Of a stretch of 42,378 nt of DNA, positions 1 through 7,965 are shown in pieces; position 1 is the first letter of the stretch, and each line of letters begins with the position of its first letter. Where the stretch lies: positions 1 to 42,378 of the forward strand of contig JAYPEK010000032.1 in NCBI GenBank assembly GCA_038125725.1. The letters are read 5' to 3'. Under the pieces are notes generated by a model. That model did no database searches and had not been told where the DNA came from. It saw only the letters and a program-made list of their open reading frames with translations. Source of the stretch: TMED8 sp038125725. Lineage in GTDB: Bacteria; Pseudomonadota; Alphaproteobacteria; Rhodospirillales; Casp-alpha2. Both the position numbers and the translations under genes were made by a program.

Positions 1-26
1 TCCCCGAACAGGTGTCAACCATGTCG

Positions 27-56
27 CCGGACTAAACATCAAGTCCGGGCATGACG
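27..56. repeat. Remnant of a dispersed palindromic repeat (hairpin)
   Basis: Bases 27-33 (CCGGACT) and 42-48 (AGTCCGG) form a perfect 7-bp stem around an 8-nt loop. The following bases to 56 read GCATGACG. The right half resembles, in reverse complement, the CGTCATGCCCGGACTTGAT repeat found scattered in many alphaproteobacterial genomes. Only one arm is present, so this looks like a decayed or truncated copy. It could also serve as a stem without a U-tract for a transcript ending here. Confidence 0.4.
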
Positions 57-154
57 AAATGGGGGAGATGCGGGAATTTTCACTGGTTGGAACCTATTGA
101 ATCCAAACGATTCATAAAAAAATCTCAGGAACGAACCCAATTCCGCCCCCGCCC

Positions 155-283
155 GTCATTCCCGCGAACGCGGGAATCCATTTGATGCCGAAGGCATCAT
201 CCTTGCTCAACAGGTGAAGCAATGGACAGACCGCCTGGATTCCCGCTGGAGCCTGTGCCCGCGAAGGCGGGTGCGGGAATGAC
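155..283. repeat. REP/MITE-like palindromic element
   Basis: The outer ends are exact inverted repeats: GTCATTCCCGC at 155-165 and its complement GCGGGAATGAC at 273-283. A second pair of inverted repeats lies inside: GCGGGAATCCA at 170-180 and TGGATTCCCGC at 236-246. The left arm 158-177 (ATTCCCGCG, AA, CGCGGGAAT) folds on itself, the right arm 236-283 folds as a longer hairpin, and a third small hairpin (GATGCC, GAA, GGCATC) sits at 184-198. Two facing hairpins separated by a spacer is the organisation of BIME/REP-type elements. No transposase is encoded, so mobilisation would have to be in trans. Confidence 0.75.
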
Positions 284-405
284 GGTGGTGGCATTGCCAA
301 TGCCGAGCCCAACCCGCTTCCCCACGTGAAAGCATCAGCCTCGGTTCGAAACGGATTCGATTGTGAAATAGCGGGTCTGTGCCAGCCGAACAGCACTGTT
401 AGCCC

Positions 406-433
406 AATATAGTAATAAATTCCGAAAAGTCAA
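406..433 (-). promoter_or_regulatory. Predicted sigma70-type promoter, leftward
   Basis: Reading the minus strand, TTGACT (433 to 428) is followed after 16 nt by TATATT (411 to 406). Both hexamers match five of six consensus positions. It sits in the AT-rich island and points toward the left edge, so it would drive a transcript starting near 400 that crosses the palindromic repeat. Its target gene would lie beyond the window. It is predicted from sequence only. Confidence 0.4.
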
Positions 434-492
434 TAAAATCCTATCAAATGAAAAGCCGATTGTTCATGCAAATCCAACGAAGGGACAGACAC

Positions 493-1830
493 CTATGCAA
501 TCATCGCTTCGACCTGCTTGCGTAGGCGATAGGCGTCCGTCGTTGTGTCGATTTCGACGTCGCCCCAGGTCACAGGCACATTTTCCGCCACGTCCGTGCG
601 TAGGGTCACATTGTGCGCAAGGCCAAGCGGCAGATAACCGTTTGCGACGGAGAGCGCGGATGGACGCAATCCCCCCGAGACGGTATAGCCGCCTTCGCCG
701 TCCAGGATTTCGCCGGCCATCAAGGCGCGTTTGGAAATGGCAACCACGTCGCCGCGGAATTCGGTCGCGATACCGGTCGGCTCGCGCCGGATGCCGACTG
801 ATGCGACCGAAATCGGCAGTTCCAGTCCAATCAGGTGCCAGCGCTTGTAATTGACCATGTAGCGACCGGAAGGGTCGGTCACCACTTTGTATTCCTCGAA
901 ACAGTTCTTCAGGTAGTCGGTATCCGCCTCGAAACAGACCCAGACGCCTTTTCGTATGTCGTGATCGATCTGTGACCCGTCTTCCCTGAGACAGGAAATC
1001 ACTTCGACCATTCCCTTGTGGTCCAGGACGCCACCTTCGGACCGAGGGCGCGCCAGTGTCGGCACATCGTCGATCGAGCCCGGCGGAAAAACCAATCCCG
1101 CTTCCGGCGCATCGAGCCGACAACAGTTGGCGATGGCGGCACTTTCGATAGCCGGTTTCGAACCGTCCAGAAAGGCGTTGAACATCTTCGGGTTCAACCG
1201 CCCGCGCTCGGCCTGTTCCGCCGTCAATCCCCAGTGGTTCCAGACCGTGTCTGGCGTCGATTGCCGGTAATGCGGCAGCCATTTGTGCCCCCGCCCGGCC
1301 GCAACGACGGAGAAACCGCAGGCGCGCGCCCAATCCACCAGATCGGCGGCCAAGGCGGGCTGGTCGCCATAAGCCATGGAGTAGATGACGCCGGCCTCCC
1401 GCGCCTTGACGCCGAACCCAGGGCCACAAAACGCGTCGGCCTCGACCGTCACATTGATGACGTGCTTGCCCTCGCGAAACGCCCTAAGGATATGCGTGAC
1501 GGCGGCCATGGGATTGCCCGTGCATTCAATGACGATCTCAATCGCCGGGTGCGTGATGAGCGCCTCCCAATCATCGCCAACATGGGTTGTGCCCGCATCA
1601 GCGGCTTCGTCCAGGGACTTGGCTCCGTAGCGCTCAGGCGGCCAATTGACCAAAGTGAGGTTGGAACGCGCGCCGTCAGGGTTGAGGTCGCTGATGCCGA
1701 CTACGTGGATGCCTTGCTGCCGCTCCGCTTGCGCCAAAAACATGGTGCCGAACTTGCCGGCGCCTATCATGCCGACGCGCACCGGTTTGTTCTCCTCGAC
1801 ACGTTGTGCCAAGAGTGACGAAAGGTTCAT
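493..1830 (-). CDS. NAD(P)-dependent oxidoreductase, homoserine dehydrogenase-like with SAF domain (COG4091 type)
   Basis: The 445-residue protein has an N-terminal Rossmann fold with the dinucleotide-binding motif GMIGAGKFG near residues 20-28, a catalytic region like that of homoserine dehydrogenase, and a C-terminal part resembling the SAF domain of COG4091 'predicted homoserine dehydrogenase' proteins. The family is poorly characterised; members are often found with carbohydrate or polyol catabolic genes, and the substrate cannot be read from the sequence. The start is ATG with GGAGAAG about 8 nt upstream. The stop is TAG at 493-495. It is followed 58 bp downstream of its own start (on the right) by the end of the exonuclease gene on the same strand, so the two may be co-transcribed. 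The classical homoserine dehydrogenase role is unlikely. Confidence 0.8.
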   Translation of the reverse strand: MNLSSLLAQRVEENKPVRVGMIGAGKFGTMFLAQAERQQGIHVVGISDLNPDGARSNLTLVNWPPERYGAKSLDEAADAGTTHVGDDWEALITHPAIEIVIECTGNPMAAVTHILRAFREGKHVINVTVEADAFCGPGFGVKAREAGVIYSMAYGDQPALAADLVDWARACGFSVVAAGRGHKWLPHYRQSTPDTVWNHWGLTAEQAERGRLNPKMFNAFLDGSKPAIESAAIANCCRLDAPEAGLVFPPGSIDDVPTLARPRSEGGVLDHKGMVEVISCLREDGSQIDHDIRKGVWVCFEADTDYLKNCFEEYKVVTDPSGRYMVNYKRWHLIGLELPISVASVGIRREPTGIATEFRGDVVAISKRALMAGEILDGEGGYTVSGGLRPSALSVANGYLPLGLAHNVTLRTDVAENVPVTWGDVEIDTTTDAYRLRKQVEAMIA

Positions 1831-1888
1831 TGTGTCTTCTCCGTGATTCCGTCCCCGTGAAGAATTGAACCAGGGCCTTTCCCGACGC

Positions 1889-2719
1889 CTAAAGCAGAAA
1901 CCTATTCCCGCTCGCTTCGCCCCAGGCTTCCATGAAGGCGGCCAGGTGTGGGCGCTCGGCGCCTTCGTTTTCGATCAGGGAAATCACGTCGGCGACGCCA
2001 CGGTTGTAGCCCTCGGTATCTAGCGAGCCCCGGTGCAGCATGAATCGCAAATAGACCAGGTAGGTGTTCAGGACATCGGTCTCGCAGTAGTCGCGCACGC
2101 CCTGCACGTCGCCCGTATCGATCATTTCGGCGACCTTGGAGCCGTCGACGCCGAACTTCCCCGGGAACCCGAAGGCGGCGCAGACCTCCGCCAGTTTCAC
2201 CCGCGCAGACGCGCCGTAGTCGGAGAGCTGTTCCATCAAATCGCAGTGCCAGTCCATGGAATAGCGGCTGGAATAGCTGTTCCACTTGTCGCCGGCCTGG
2301 TGCAGCCACGGCGATTGGATGCCGTGCACCATGGCGCGGTATTTCAGGACCGGGAGATCGAAGCCGCGGCCGTTGAAGCTCACCAGCCGGGGTTTCAGGC
2401 GCTCGAAATATTGGAAGAAGCCCTGCAGCAGTTGCGCTTCGTCGAAACCGGCCTCGCCGCCGGAGCGCAGTTCCTTCAGGAAATAATGTTCCTGATGGCC
2501 GGATGCCTCGATCTCGGCTTCCAGGAAGCTGATCGCCACGACCTTGTGGAACGGCTGACGCGGAAACGAATTGCGCCCGTCGGTGATCTCCAGGTGATAG
2601 CGCTCCAGTTCCTCCCGGCGCGCCTGCACGTCGGGGTCGGTGAATCCGGTCAGGTTCGGCACCGCGTCGGTGTCGGGAACGGTCTCGATATCGAAGACGA
2701 ACAGGTTTCTGTGTTGCAT
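1889..2719 (-). CDS. Predicted 3'-5' exonuclease related to the PolB exonuclease domain
   Basis: This 276-residue DnaQ-fold protein carries all three exonuclease motifs: FDIET near the N-terminus (motif I, DxE), NGRGFDLP mid-protein (motif II) and YCETD toward the C-terminus (motif III, YxxxD). It matches the stand-alone PolB-like exonuclease family (PF10108, COG3298), presumed to degrade DNA 3'-5' with two metal ions. Its cellular role is not established. ATG at 2719 is preferred over an in-frame TTG at 2725, because GAGG lies 6 nt before the ATG. It is divergent from ybaB with 58 bp between the starts. Confidence 0.85.
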   Translation of the reverse strand: MQHRNLFVFDIETVPDTDAVPNLTGFTDPDVQARREELERYHLEITDGRNSFPRQPFHKVVAISFLEAEIEASGHQEHYFLKELRSGGEAGFDEAQLLQGFFQYFERLKPRLVSFNGRGFDLPVLKYRAMVHGIQSPWLHQAGDKWNSYSSRYSMDWHCDLMEQLSDYGASARVKLAEVCAAFGFPGKFGVDGSKVAEMIDTGDVQGVRDYCETDVLNTYLVYLRFMLHRGSLDTEGYNRGVADVISLIENEGAERPHLAAFMEAWGEASGNRFLL

Positions 2720-2777
2720 GGCCAACCTCGGTTTCGGATGGTATACAGCCTCAGGTCAATTCGAAAGGGCAGCCTAC

Positions 2778-3101
2778 ATGAAAAACCTCGGCCAGATGCT
2801 GAAACAGGCGCAGGAATTCCAGGGCAAGATGCAGGAGATGCAGGACCAGCTTGCCGAGCTCGAGGTCTCGGGCTCGTCCGGCGGCGGCATGTGCCAGGTG
2901 ACGCTGAACGGCAAGGGCGAGGCGCGCCGGGTCCATATCGACCCGAAGCTGGTCAACCCGGAAGACGCCGAGGTGCTGGAAGACCTGATCGTCGCCGCCA
3001 TCAACGACGCCAAGGAAAAAGCCGACGCCCGCATGCGCGAGGAAATGCAGAAGCTTACCGGCGGCCTGCAACTGCCGCCCGGCATGCAACTGCCGTTCTA
3101 G
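2778..3101 (+). CDS. ybaB: YbaB/EbfC family nucleoid-associated protein
   Basis: The 107-residue protein shows the family pattern: an N-terminal helix (MKNLGQMLKQAQEFQGKMQ), a central SGGGMCQVTLNGKGEARRV strand region and a C-terminal helix ending in PPGMQLPF. YbaB forms a dimer that binds DNA and is commonly encoded in a dnaX-ybaB-recR operon. Here dnaX is not upstream; a divergent exonuclease gene takes its place. An FkbM methyltransferase gene separates ybaB from recR. ATG at 2778 is chosen because AAGGG lies 9 nt upstream and the N-terminus aligns with the family; the open frame extends further upstream, but only through the divergent promoter region. Confidence 0.95.
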   Translation: MKNLGQMLKQAQEFQGKMQEMQDQLAELEVSGSSGGGMCQVTLNGKGEARRVHIDPKLVNPEDAEVLEDLIVAAINDAKEKADARMREEMQKLTGGLQLPPGMQLPF

Positions 3102-3108
3102 ACCGCGG

Positions 3109-3840
3109 GTGATGACGACCCTCGTCGAGATTCACGGGCATACCTTCTACCTGCCGGCGCTCGGGCCGGATTCGCAGGTTTTCGACCTGGGCGCGTCGAA
3201 CGCCGGCTTCGCCGCCGTCGTCAACGAGCTCACTGGCTGCACCTGCCATTGCGCCGAGGCCTCGCCGAGCGCCTTCGGCGCAATGATCGAACGGCCGGGC
3301 CTCAATCATCACAACGTCGCCATCGCCGGCCACGACGGCCCCTTCCAGATGCAAGAGGGCGGCACCGTTAACGGCCGCTATTGGGTGCGCGCCGGCGGGG
3401 AAGGCGGCGACAATGACGCGGGCGCGGTCGAGGTCGAGGCGTTGACGTTGGAGAGCTTCATGCGGCGCGCCGGTGTCGAGGCGCCGGATCTCGTCAAGGT
3501 CGACATCGAGAGCGCGGAGATCGACATGTTCAACGCCGCGTCGGACGAGACCCTGAAATCCGTTGGCCAGTTCAGCGTCGAGTTTCACGATTTCCTCGAC
3601 CCATTGCTGACCCCCGGCGTCGAGACCGTCATTCGGCGCCTGGAAGGGCTCGGGTTCGAAACCGTGGTCATGACCCGCAAGGGCCATGGCGACGTGCTGT
3701 TCCTCAACCGGGCGAAGATCGCGCTGGATCGCTGGCAGTTGTTGTACATGCGGACCGCCTGCAAGTATGGGCGCGGCATGCGCCGCATGCTGGCCCGCAA
3801 CTTGGGCAACTTGGGCCTCGGCGCCCGCCCGGCCGCATGA
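3109..3840 (+). CDS. FkbM family SAM-dependent methyltransferase
   Basis: The protein (about 243 residues) has a SAM-binding motif I, FDLGASNAGFA, near residue 24 and the FkbM hallmark VKVDIESAEIDMF near residue 130, followed by the EFHDF strand. FkbM enzymes methylate hydroxyl groups on polyketides, glycans or glycolipids; the substrate here is unknown. It starts 7 nt after the ybaB stop and ends 10 nt before recR, so it appears to be an insertion into the conserved ybaB-recR pair. The start could be GTG at 3109 or the next codon, ATG at 3112. Neither has a convincing Shine-Dalgarno sequence, which suggests translational coupling to ybaB. Confidence 0.85.
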   Translation: MMTTLVEIHGHTFYLPALGPDSQVFDLGASNAGFAAVVNELTGCTCHCAEASPSAFGAMIERPGLNHHNVAIAGHDGPFQMQEGGTVNGRYWVRAGGEGGDNDAGAVEVEALTLESFMRRAGVEAPDLVKVDIESAEIDMFNAASDETLKSVGQFSVEFHDFLDPLLTPGVETVIRRLEGLGFETVVMTRKGHGDVLFLNRAKIALDRWQLLYMRTACKYGRGMRRMLARNLGNLGLGARPAA

Positions 3841-3850
3841 TGGAGACGCC

Positions 3851-4444
3851 ATGAGCAGCCCCGAAATCGAACGCCTGATCCAGATGCTGTCGAAGCTGCC
3901 GGGGCTGGGGCCGCGCTCGGCCAGGCGCGCGGTGCTGGCGCTGATCCGCCGGCGCGAGACCTTGCTGGATCCCTTGGCCAAGGCGCTGGCCGAAGCCGCG
4001 GAGACGGTGCGGGTCTGCTCCACCTGCGGCAATGTGGATAGCCGCGATCCCTGCACGATTTGCTCGGATGCCAGCCGCGACGCGTCGCTGCTCTGCGTCG
4101 TCGAGGACGTGGCCGATCTCTGGGCGCTGGAACGCACGCATGCCTACAAGGGGCGCTATCACGTGCTCGGCGGGACGCTCTCGGCGCTCGATGGGGTGAC
4201 GCCGGAAGATTTGAAGATTCCGGCCCTCGTCGCCCGTGCCGCCGAGGAAGGCGTGAAGGAGGTGGTGCTCGCCACATCGCTCACCGTCGACGGCCAGACA
4301 ACGGCGCATTACATCACCGACCGGTTGCAGGCGGCCGACGTGGCGGTCTCCGAACTGGCGCATGGCGTGCCCGTCGGCGGCGAGCTCGACTACCTCGACG
4401 ACGGCACCTTGCAGGCGGCGCTGAAGCAGCGCCGCGCGGTTTGA
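3851..4444 (+). CDS. recR: Recombination mediator protein RecR
   Basis: The 197-residue protein has the RecR layout: an N-terminal helix-hairpin-helix with LPGLGPRSARR, a four-cysteine zinc finger (CSTCGNVDSRDPCTIC), then a Toprim domain (LLCVVEDVADLWALE) and a C-terminal region with GVPVGGELDYLDDGTL. RecR acts with RecF and RecO to load RecA on SSB-coated single-stranded gaps. It starts 10 nt after the FkbM gene and is followed 13 nt later by the TPR protein, so the four genes 2778-6203 look like one operon. Confidence 0.97.
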   Translation: MSSPEIERLIQMLSKLPGLGPRSARRAVLALIRRRETLLDPLAKALAEAAETVRVCSTCGNVDSRDPCTICSDASRDASLLCVVEDVADLWALERTHAYKGRYHVLGGTLSALDGVTPEDLKIPALVARAAEEGVKEVVLATSLTVDGQTTAHYITDRLQAADVAVSELAHGVPVGGELDYLDDGTLQAALKQRRAV

Positions 4445-4457
4445 GAGGGAGGGCGCA

Positions 4458-6203
4458 ATGAGTATTCCCGAGAAGCTGCAGCGCGCGTTGCAGTTCCACC
4501 AGGCCGGCAACCTGGCCGAGGCCGGGCAACTCTACCAGGAAATCCTGCGCGAGGATCCGGACCAGGTGGATGCCTTGAACCTCTTGGGCGTGGTGCTGTC
4601 GGTGGCGGGCAAGCTGGATGCGGCGGTGACGCTCTTGACCCGCGCCACGGAACTGGCGCCCGACTTCGCCGGGCCGTTCGTCAACCTGGGCAATGTCCTG
4701 CAGGCGCAGGGGCGGCTGGCGGAAGCCGTCGACGCCTTCCAGAAAGGGCTGACGCTGGCGCCCGAACAGGCCGAGACCGCCAACAACCTGGCCTCGGCGC
4801 TCAATGCGCTCGGCCGCCACGAGGAAGCGTTGACGTCCTGCACGCAGGCTTTGCAGCACGATTCCAATCTGGCCGCCGCGCATATCAACATGGGCAATGC
4901 GCTCCTGGGCCTCGGCAATGCCGAAGAGGCCGTCGTCAGTTACGAGAAGGCGCTGGCGCTCAATCCGGCCGATTCGACGGCGCATTTCGATCTCGGCAAC
5001 GCACAGATGGAACTCGCCGACTTCGAGGCCGCGCACGGCAGCTACACCCGCGCCGTGGCGCTGGATTTCTCCAACCCCGAAAAGCACTACAACCTGGGCA
5101 ACGCCTGCCAGGCGCTGGACCGTTTCGAGGAAGCCATCGACGCCTATGAGAAGGCGATTGAGCTTCGGCCCGGCTATATCGACGCCATTTGCAACCGGGG
5201 CGCCACCTTGCAGAAAATGGACCGCGTCGCTGACGCCGTCGCCGCGCTACGCGAAGCGCTGGCCGGCGAGCCCGAAAGCCCCGACCTGCATTGGAACCTG
5301 TCGCTGGCGCTGTTGCAGCAGGGCGACTACGACGAGGGCTGGGCCGAATACGAATGGCGCTGGCAGACGCCGACGTTCCTCGCCTATGCGCGCGATTTCG
5401 CCAAGCCGCGCTGGCAGGGCGACGACCTCGATGGCCGGCGGCTGCTGATCGACGCCGAACAAGGGTTCGGCGACGCCTTGCAGTTCATCCGCTATGCCCG
5501 GCTGGCGGCCGAGCAGGGCGGCGAGATCATCGTCGAATGCCGGCCGCAACTGACGCGGCTGTTCTCCGCCATCCCCGGGGTCGGCCGATGCGTCGATCTC
5601 GGCGCGGAGCTTCCCGACTACGATCTCTATTGCCCGCTGATGAGCCTGCCGCATGTGATGGGGGATAGCGTTTCCCGCGTGCCCGCCGAGGTTCCCTACC
5701 TGACGGTGCCGGAAGACGCGGTGGCCGATCCGCGCATCGCCGGGGCCGAGGGGCTCAAGGTCGGGCTCGTTTGGGCCGGCAGTCCGACCCGGGTCGACAA
5801 CCACAAGCGCTCCTGTCCGGTCAAGGAACTGGCGCCGCTCCTGGACGTCGGGGGCGTCAGCTTCTTTAGCCTGCAGGTGGGCAAGTTCCGGGGCGACCTT
5901 GACGAATTGGGCGATGGCCACGGGGTGATCGACATCGTCGACGGCCTCACGGATTTCGCCGACACGGCCGCCGCCGTCCAGGCGCTCGATTTGGTGATTT
6001 CCGTCGATACCTCGGTGCTGCACCTGGCCGGCGCGCTCGGCAAGGAGGGCTGGGGGCTGATGTCGCGGCCGACCGGCTTTCTTTGGCAGACGGAACGCGC
6101 CGATAGCGACTGGTACCCGAGCTTGCGCCTGTTCCGCCAGCCCGAGCCGGGCGCCTGGGCGCCGATGATCGCCGAGGTGGCGGCGGCGCTGGCCCAGCGT
6201 TAG
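4458..6203 (+). CDS. TPR repeat protein with C-terminal glycosyltransferase-like domain
   Basis: The 581-residue protein begins with an array of about eight 34-residue tetratricopeptide repeats (about residues 5-285; recurring patterns such as NLGNVLQAQGRLAEAVDAF). A C-terminal domain of about 290 residues follows (DEGWAEYEWRW, GFGDALQFIRYA, VGLVWAGSP, VISVDTSVLHLAGALG), resembling family-9-like glycosyltransferase folds found fused to TPRs in many Rhodospirillales. By analogy it may glycosylate a protein or a surface glycan, but no substrate is visible. A strong AGAGGGAGGG ribosome-binding site precedes the ATG. Its TAG stop shares three bases with the TAA stop of the convergent hemerythrin gene. 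Confidence 0.85.
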   Translation: MSIPEKLQRALQFHQAGNLAEAGQLYQEILREDPDQVDALNLLGVVLSVAGKLDAAVTLLTRATELAPDFAGPFVNLGNVLQAQGRLAEAVDAFQKGLTLAPEQAETANNLASALNALGRHEEALTSCTQALQHDSNLAAAHINMGNALLGLGNAEEAVVSYEKALALNPADSTAHFDLGNAQMELADFEAAHGSYTRAVALDFSNPEKHYNLGNACQALDRFEEAIDAYEKAIELRPGYIDAICNRGATLQKMDRVADAVAALREALAGEPESPDLHWNLSLALLQQGDYDEGWAEYEWRWQTPTFLAYARDFAKPRWQGDDLDGRRLLIDAEQGFGDALQFIRYARLAAEQGGEIIVECRPQLTRLFSAIPGVGRCVDLGAELPDYDLYCPLMSLPHVMGDSVSRVPAEVPYLTVPEDAVADPRIAGAEGLKVGLVWAGSPTRVDNHKRSCPVKELAPLLDVGGVSFFSLQVGKFRGDLDELGDGHGVIDIVDGLTDFADTAAAVQALDLVISVDTSVLHLAGALGKEGWGLMSRPTGFLWQTERADSDWYPSLRLFRQPEPGAWAPMIAEVAAALAQR

Positions 6204-6625
6204 TCCTTGTCAGCGTTGCGGTAGGTTTCCGCCAGGAACGATTTGAACTCGAGGTCTTCACGGACGAAGTCGTGGATCAGGAGACCGGTGATCTTGGCGT
6301 GCGCCCACTCCGGCGTCATTTGCCGGTCGTCGGTGGTTTCGAACAGCTGTTTTAGTTTTTCCACGTCTTGCAGGGAATGACGGTGGAATTCCTCGTGCTC
6401 GTCGGCGCCGGGAAAGCCGATTTCGCGCAGGATGGCAATCTCGGTGTCGAAATGTTCGGCGATGCGATGAGCGAATGCTGGCAGTCCGGCCAGGAAGGTG
6501 TCGCGCTCGCCGGCCTCGAGCGCGTCGATCAGGCCGTTCGCCTTGTCGATCAGTTCGCCGTGTTCGGCGTCGATCACCGGATGGCCGACACGCAGGCTAT
6601 CGATCAGTTCCAACCGCTTGAGCAT
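6200..6625 (-). CDS. Hemerythrin-like protein
   Basis: The 141-residue protein has the spacing of a single-domain bacterial hemerythrin, an O2-binding or O2-sensing di-iron four-helix bundle. Expected ligands are H22, H58 with E62, H77 with H81, and H118. The last ligand is normally Asp five residues after the final His (HxxxxD). Here that position is Glu (E123) and the Asp is one further on (D124). The ATG at 6625 has AAGGG about 6 nt upstream. The gene stands alone on its strand upstream of nothing obviously related, so a role in O2 storage, chemotaxis signalling or iron handling remains open. Confidence 0.85.
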   Translation of the reverse strand: MLKRLELIDSLRVGHPVIDAEHGELIDKANGLIDALEAGERDTFLAGLPAFAHRIAEHFDTEIAILREIGFPGADEHEEFHRHSLQDVEKLKQLFETTDDRQMTPEWAHAKITGLLIHDFVREDLEFKSFLAETYRNADKD

Positions 6626-6715
6626 AAGGGCACCCTTGGTTTGTCACTCCCACCCATGTAGTGAACACCATAAGTGTGAACAACGGAAGAATTTGTACGT
6701 CGGCGGGGGTGCGGC

Positions 6716-7873
6716 TCAGCCGTCGCCGACCTCGCGCAGGCGCGGAACGTCCGGCGATTCCGGCGCCAGATCGTCGGCGGGGGTGTCGTCGGCGAAGTGC
6801 AGGTCCTCGATCTTCTCGCCCTTCTTGACGATCTTGTCGGTGGAGATGCGGATGTCGCGCATGTCCTTGACCGCCAGGTCGAAGTGGCTCTGCAGGTTGC
6901 CGACGCGCTTGTCCAACCGCGTCACGTCGTCCAGCATCTTCACCACCTCGGCCTGGATAACGCCCGCCTGCTCGCGCATCTTGGCGTCCTTCAGGACCGC
7001 GCGCACGGTGTTTAGCGTCGCCATCATGGTGGTCGGCGAGACGATCCAGACGCGGCGGCGGAAGCTCTCTTCAACCACGTTGCGGAAATTGGCGTGGAGC
7101 TCGGCGTAGACGGTTTCGGAGGGCAGGAACATCATCGCCGAATCGGCGGTTTCGCCGGCAACGATGTACTTCTCGGCGATGTCCTTGACGTGCTTGATGA
7201 CGTCGGCGGCGAAGGCGCGTCCGGCCTGGACGCGCTGCGCGTCGTCTTCGGCGTTGCGGAGCGCCTGGAAGCTTTCCAGCGGAAATTTCGAATCGATCAC
7301 CAGCGAACCCGGCGGGTTGGGCAGCTTCAACAGACAGTCGGCGCGCTTGCCATTCGATAGCGTCACCTGGAAATCGAAGGCCGACGGCGGCAGCGCCGCG
7401 GTCACCAGGTCCTGTAGCTGGATTTCGCCGAAGGCACCACGGCTCTGCTTGTTCGACAGGATGTCCTGCAGCCCGACCATTTGCTGCGACAGATCGGTGA
7501 TGGTGCGCTGCGCGCGATCGATGACCGCCAGGCGCTCACCCAGTTGTCGCAGATTCTCGCCGGTGCGTTCGGTCTGCTGGTGCAACCCATCGCCGAGGCG
7601 CTTGCTCAACTGGTCGAGGCGCTCACCGACGCCGGTCTGCGACTGCTGCATCCGCCCCGACAGTTCCGCCTGCGCCGCGAACAGCCGTTCCGCCAGGTCG
7701 CCCTGATGGCGCGCCAGGCCTTCCGACAGTTCCGCCAGCCGGCGCATGTCGTCGGCCGCCTGGCGGCGGTCGCGGCGGACCATCATGAACAGGCCGAAGA
7801 GCGCCGCCAGCACCAGCGCGAGGCCCGCCGCCAACACCCAAATTCCTTGCTCGCCTTGCAAAATTGCCGCCAC
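6716..7873 (-). CDS. rmuC: DNA recombination protein RmuC
   Basis: An N-terminal membrane segment (VLAAGLALVLAALFGLFMMV) is followed by a long coiled coil (about residues 35-130) and then the RmuC core with QSRGAFGEIQLQDLV, LVIDSKFPLESF and VWIVSPTTMMATLN. RmuC proteins are predicted endonuclease-fold proteins that limit inversions at short inverted repeats. The frame is open to a TTG at 7897, but the GTG at 7873 is preferred because GAGGG lies 7 nt before it and it begins just before the membrane helix. The C-terminus is acidic. It is divergent from the DUF4139 gene. Confidence 0.92.
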   Translation of the reverse strand: MAAILQGEQGIWVLAAGLALVLAALFGLFMMVRRDRRQAADDMRRLAELSEGLARHQGDLAERLFAAQAELSGRMQQSQTGVGERLDQLSKRLGDGLHQQTERTGENLRQLGERLAVIDRAQRTITDLSQQMVGLQDILSNKQSRGAFGEIQLQDLVTAALPPSAFDFQVTLSNGKRADCLLKLPNPPGSLVIDSKFPLESFQALRNAEDDAQRVQAGRAFAADVIKHVKDIAEKYIVAGETADSAMMFLPSETVYAELHANFRNVVEESFRRRVWIVSPTTMMATLNTVRAVLKDAKMREQAGVIQAEVVKMLDDVTRLDKRVGNLQSHFDLAVKDMRDIRISTDKIVKKGEKIEDLHFADDTPADDLAPESPDVPRLREVGDG

Positions 7874-7965
7874 CGAACCGCCCTCAAACGACCACAATCG
7901 ACCATTACACCTTGCCCGACGCCCGAGCCGAACGCAAACTCGACCAAGACCACGGAGACCCCATC

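Larger units (their letters stand above)
1..492. other. Non-coding region with repeats and an AT-rich promoter segment
   Basis: I find no supportable gene here. It lies 3' of the leftward oxidoreductase gene that stops at 493-495. It holds a hairpin at 27-48 (CCGGACT, 8-nt loop, AGTCCGG) that is part of a remnant of a dispersed repeat, a larger palindromic element at 155-283, and an AT-rich stretch (about 395-475) that stands out from the GC-rich surroundings and carries a leftward promoter. A 94-codon leftward reading frame at 112-396 crosses the repeat and encodes the WIPAFAGMTG-type peptide typical of spurious translations of such repeats, so it is not called. Confidence 0.7.

Noticed and set aside
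112..396. A 94-codon leftward frame beside the predicted promoter
   Set aside because: It crosses the palindromic repeat and encodes the WIPAFAGMTG-type peptide typical of spurious frames over such repeats, with no ribosome-binding site that I can support.
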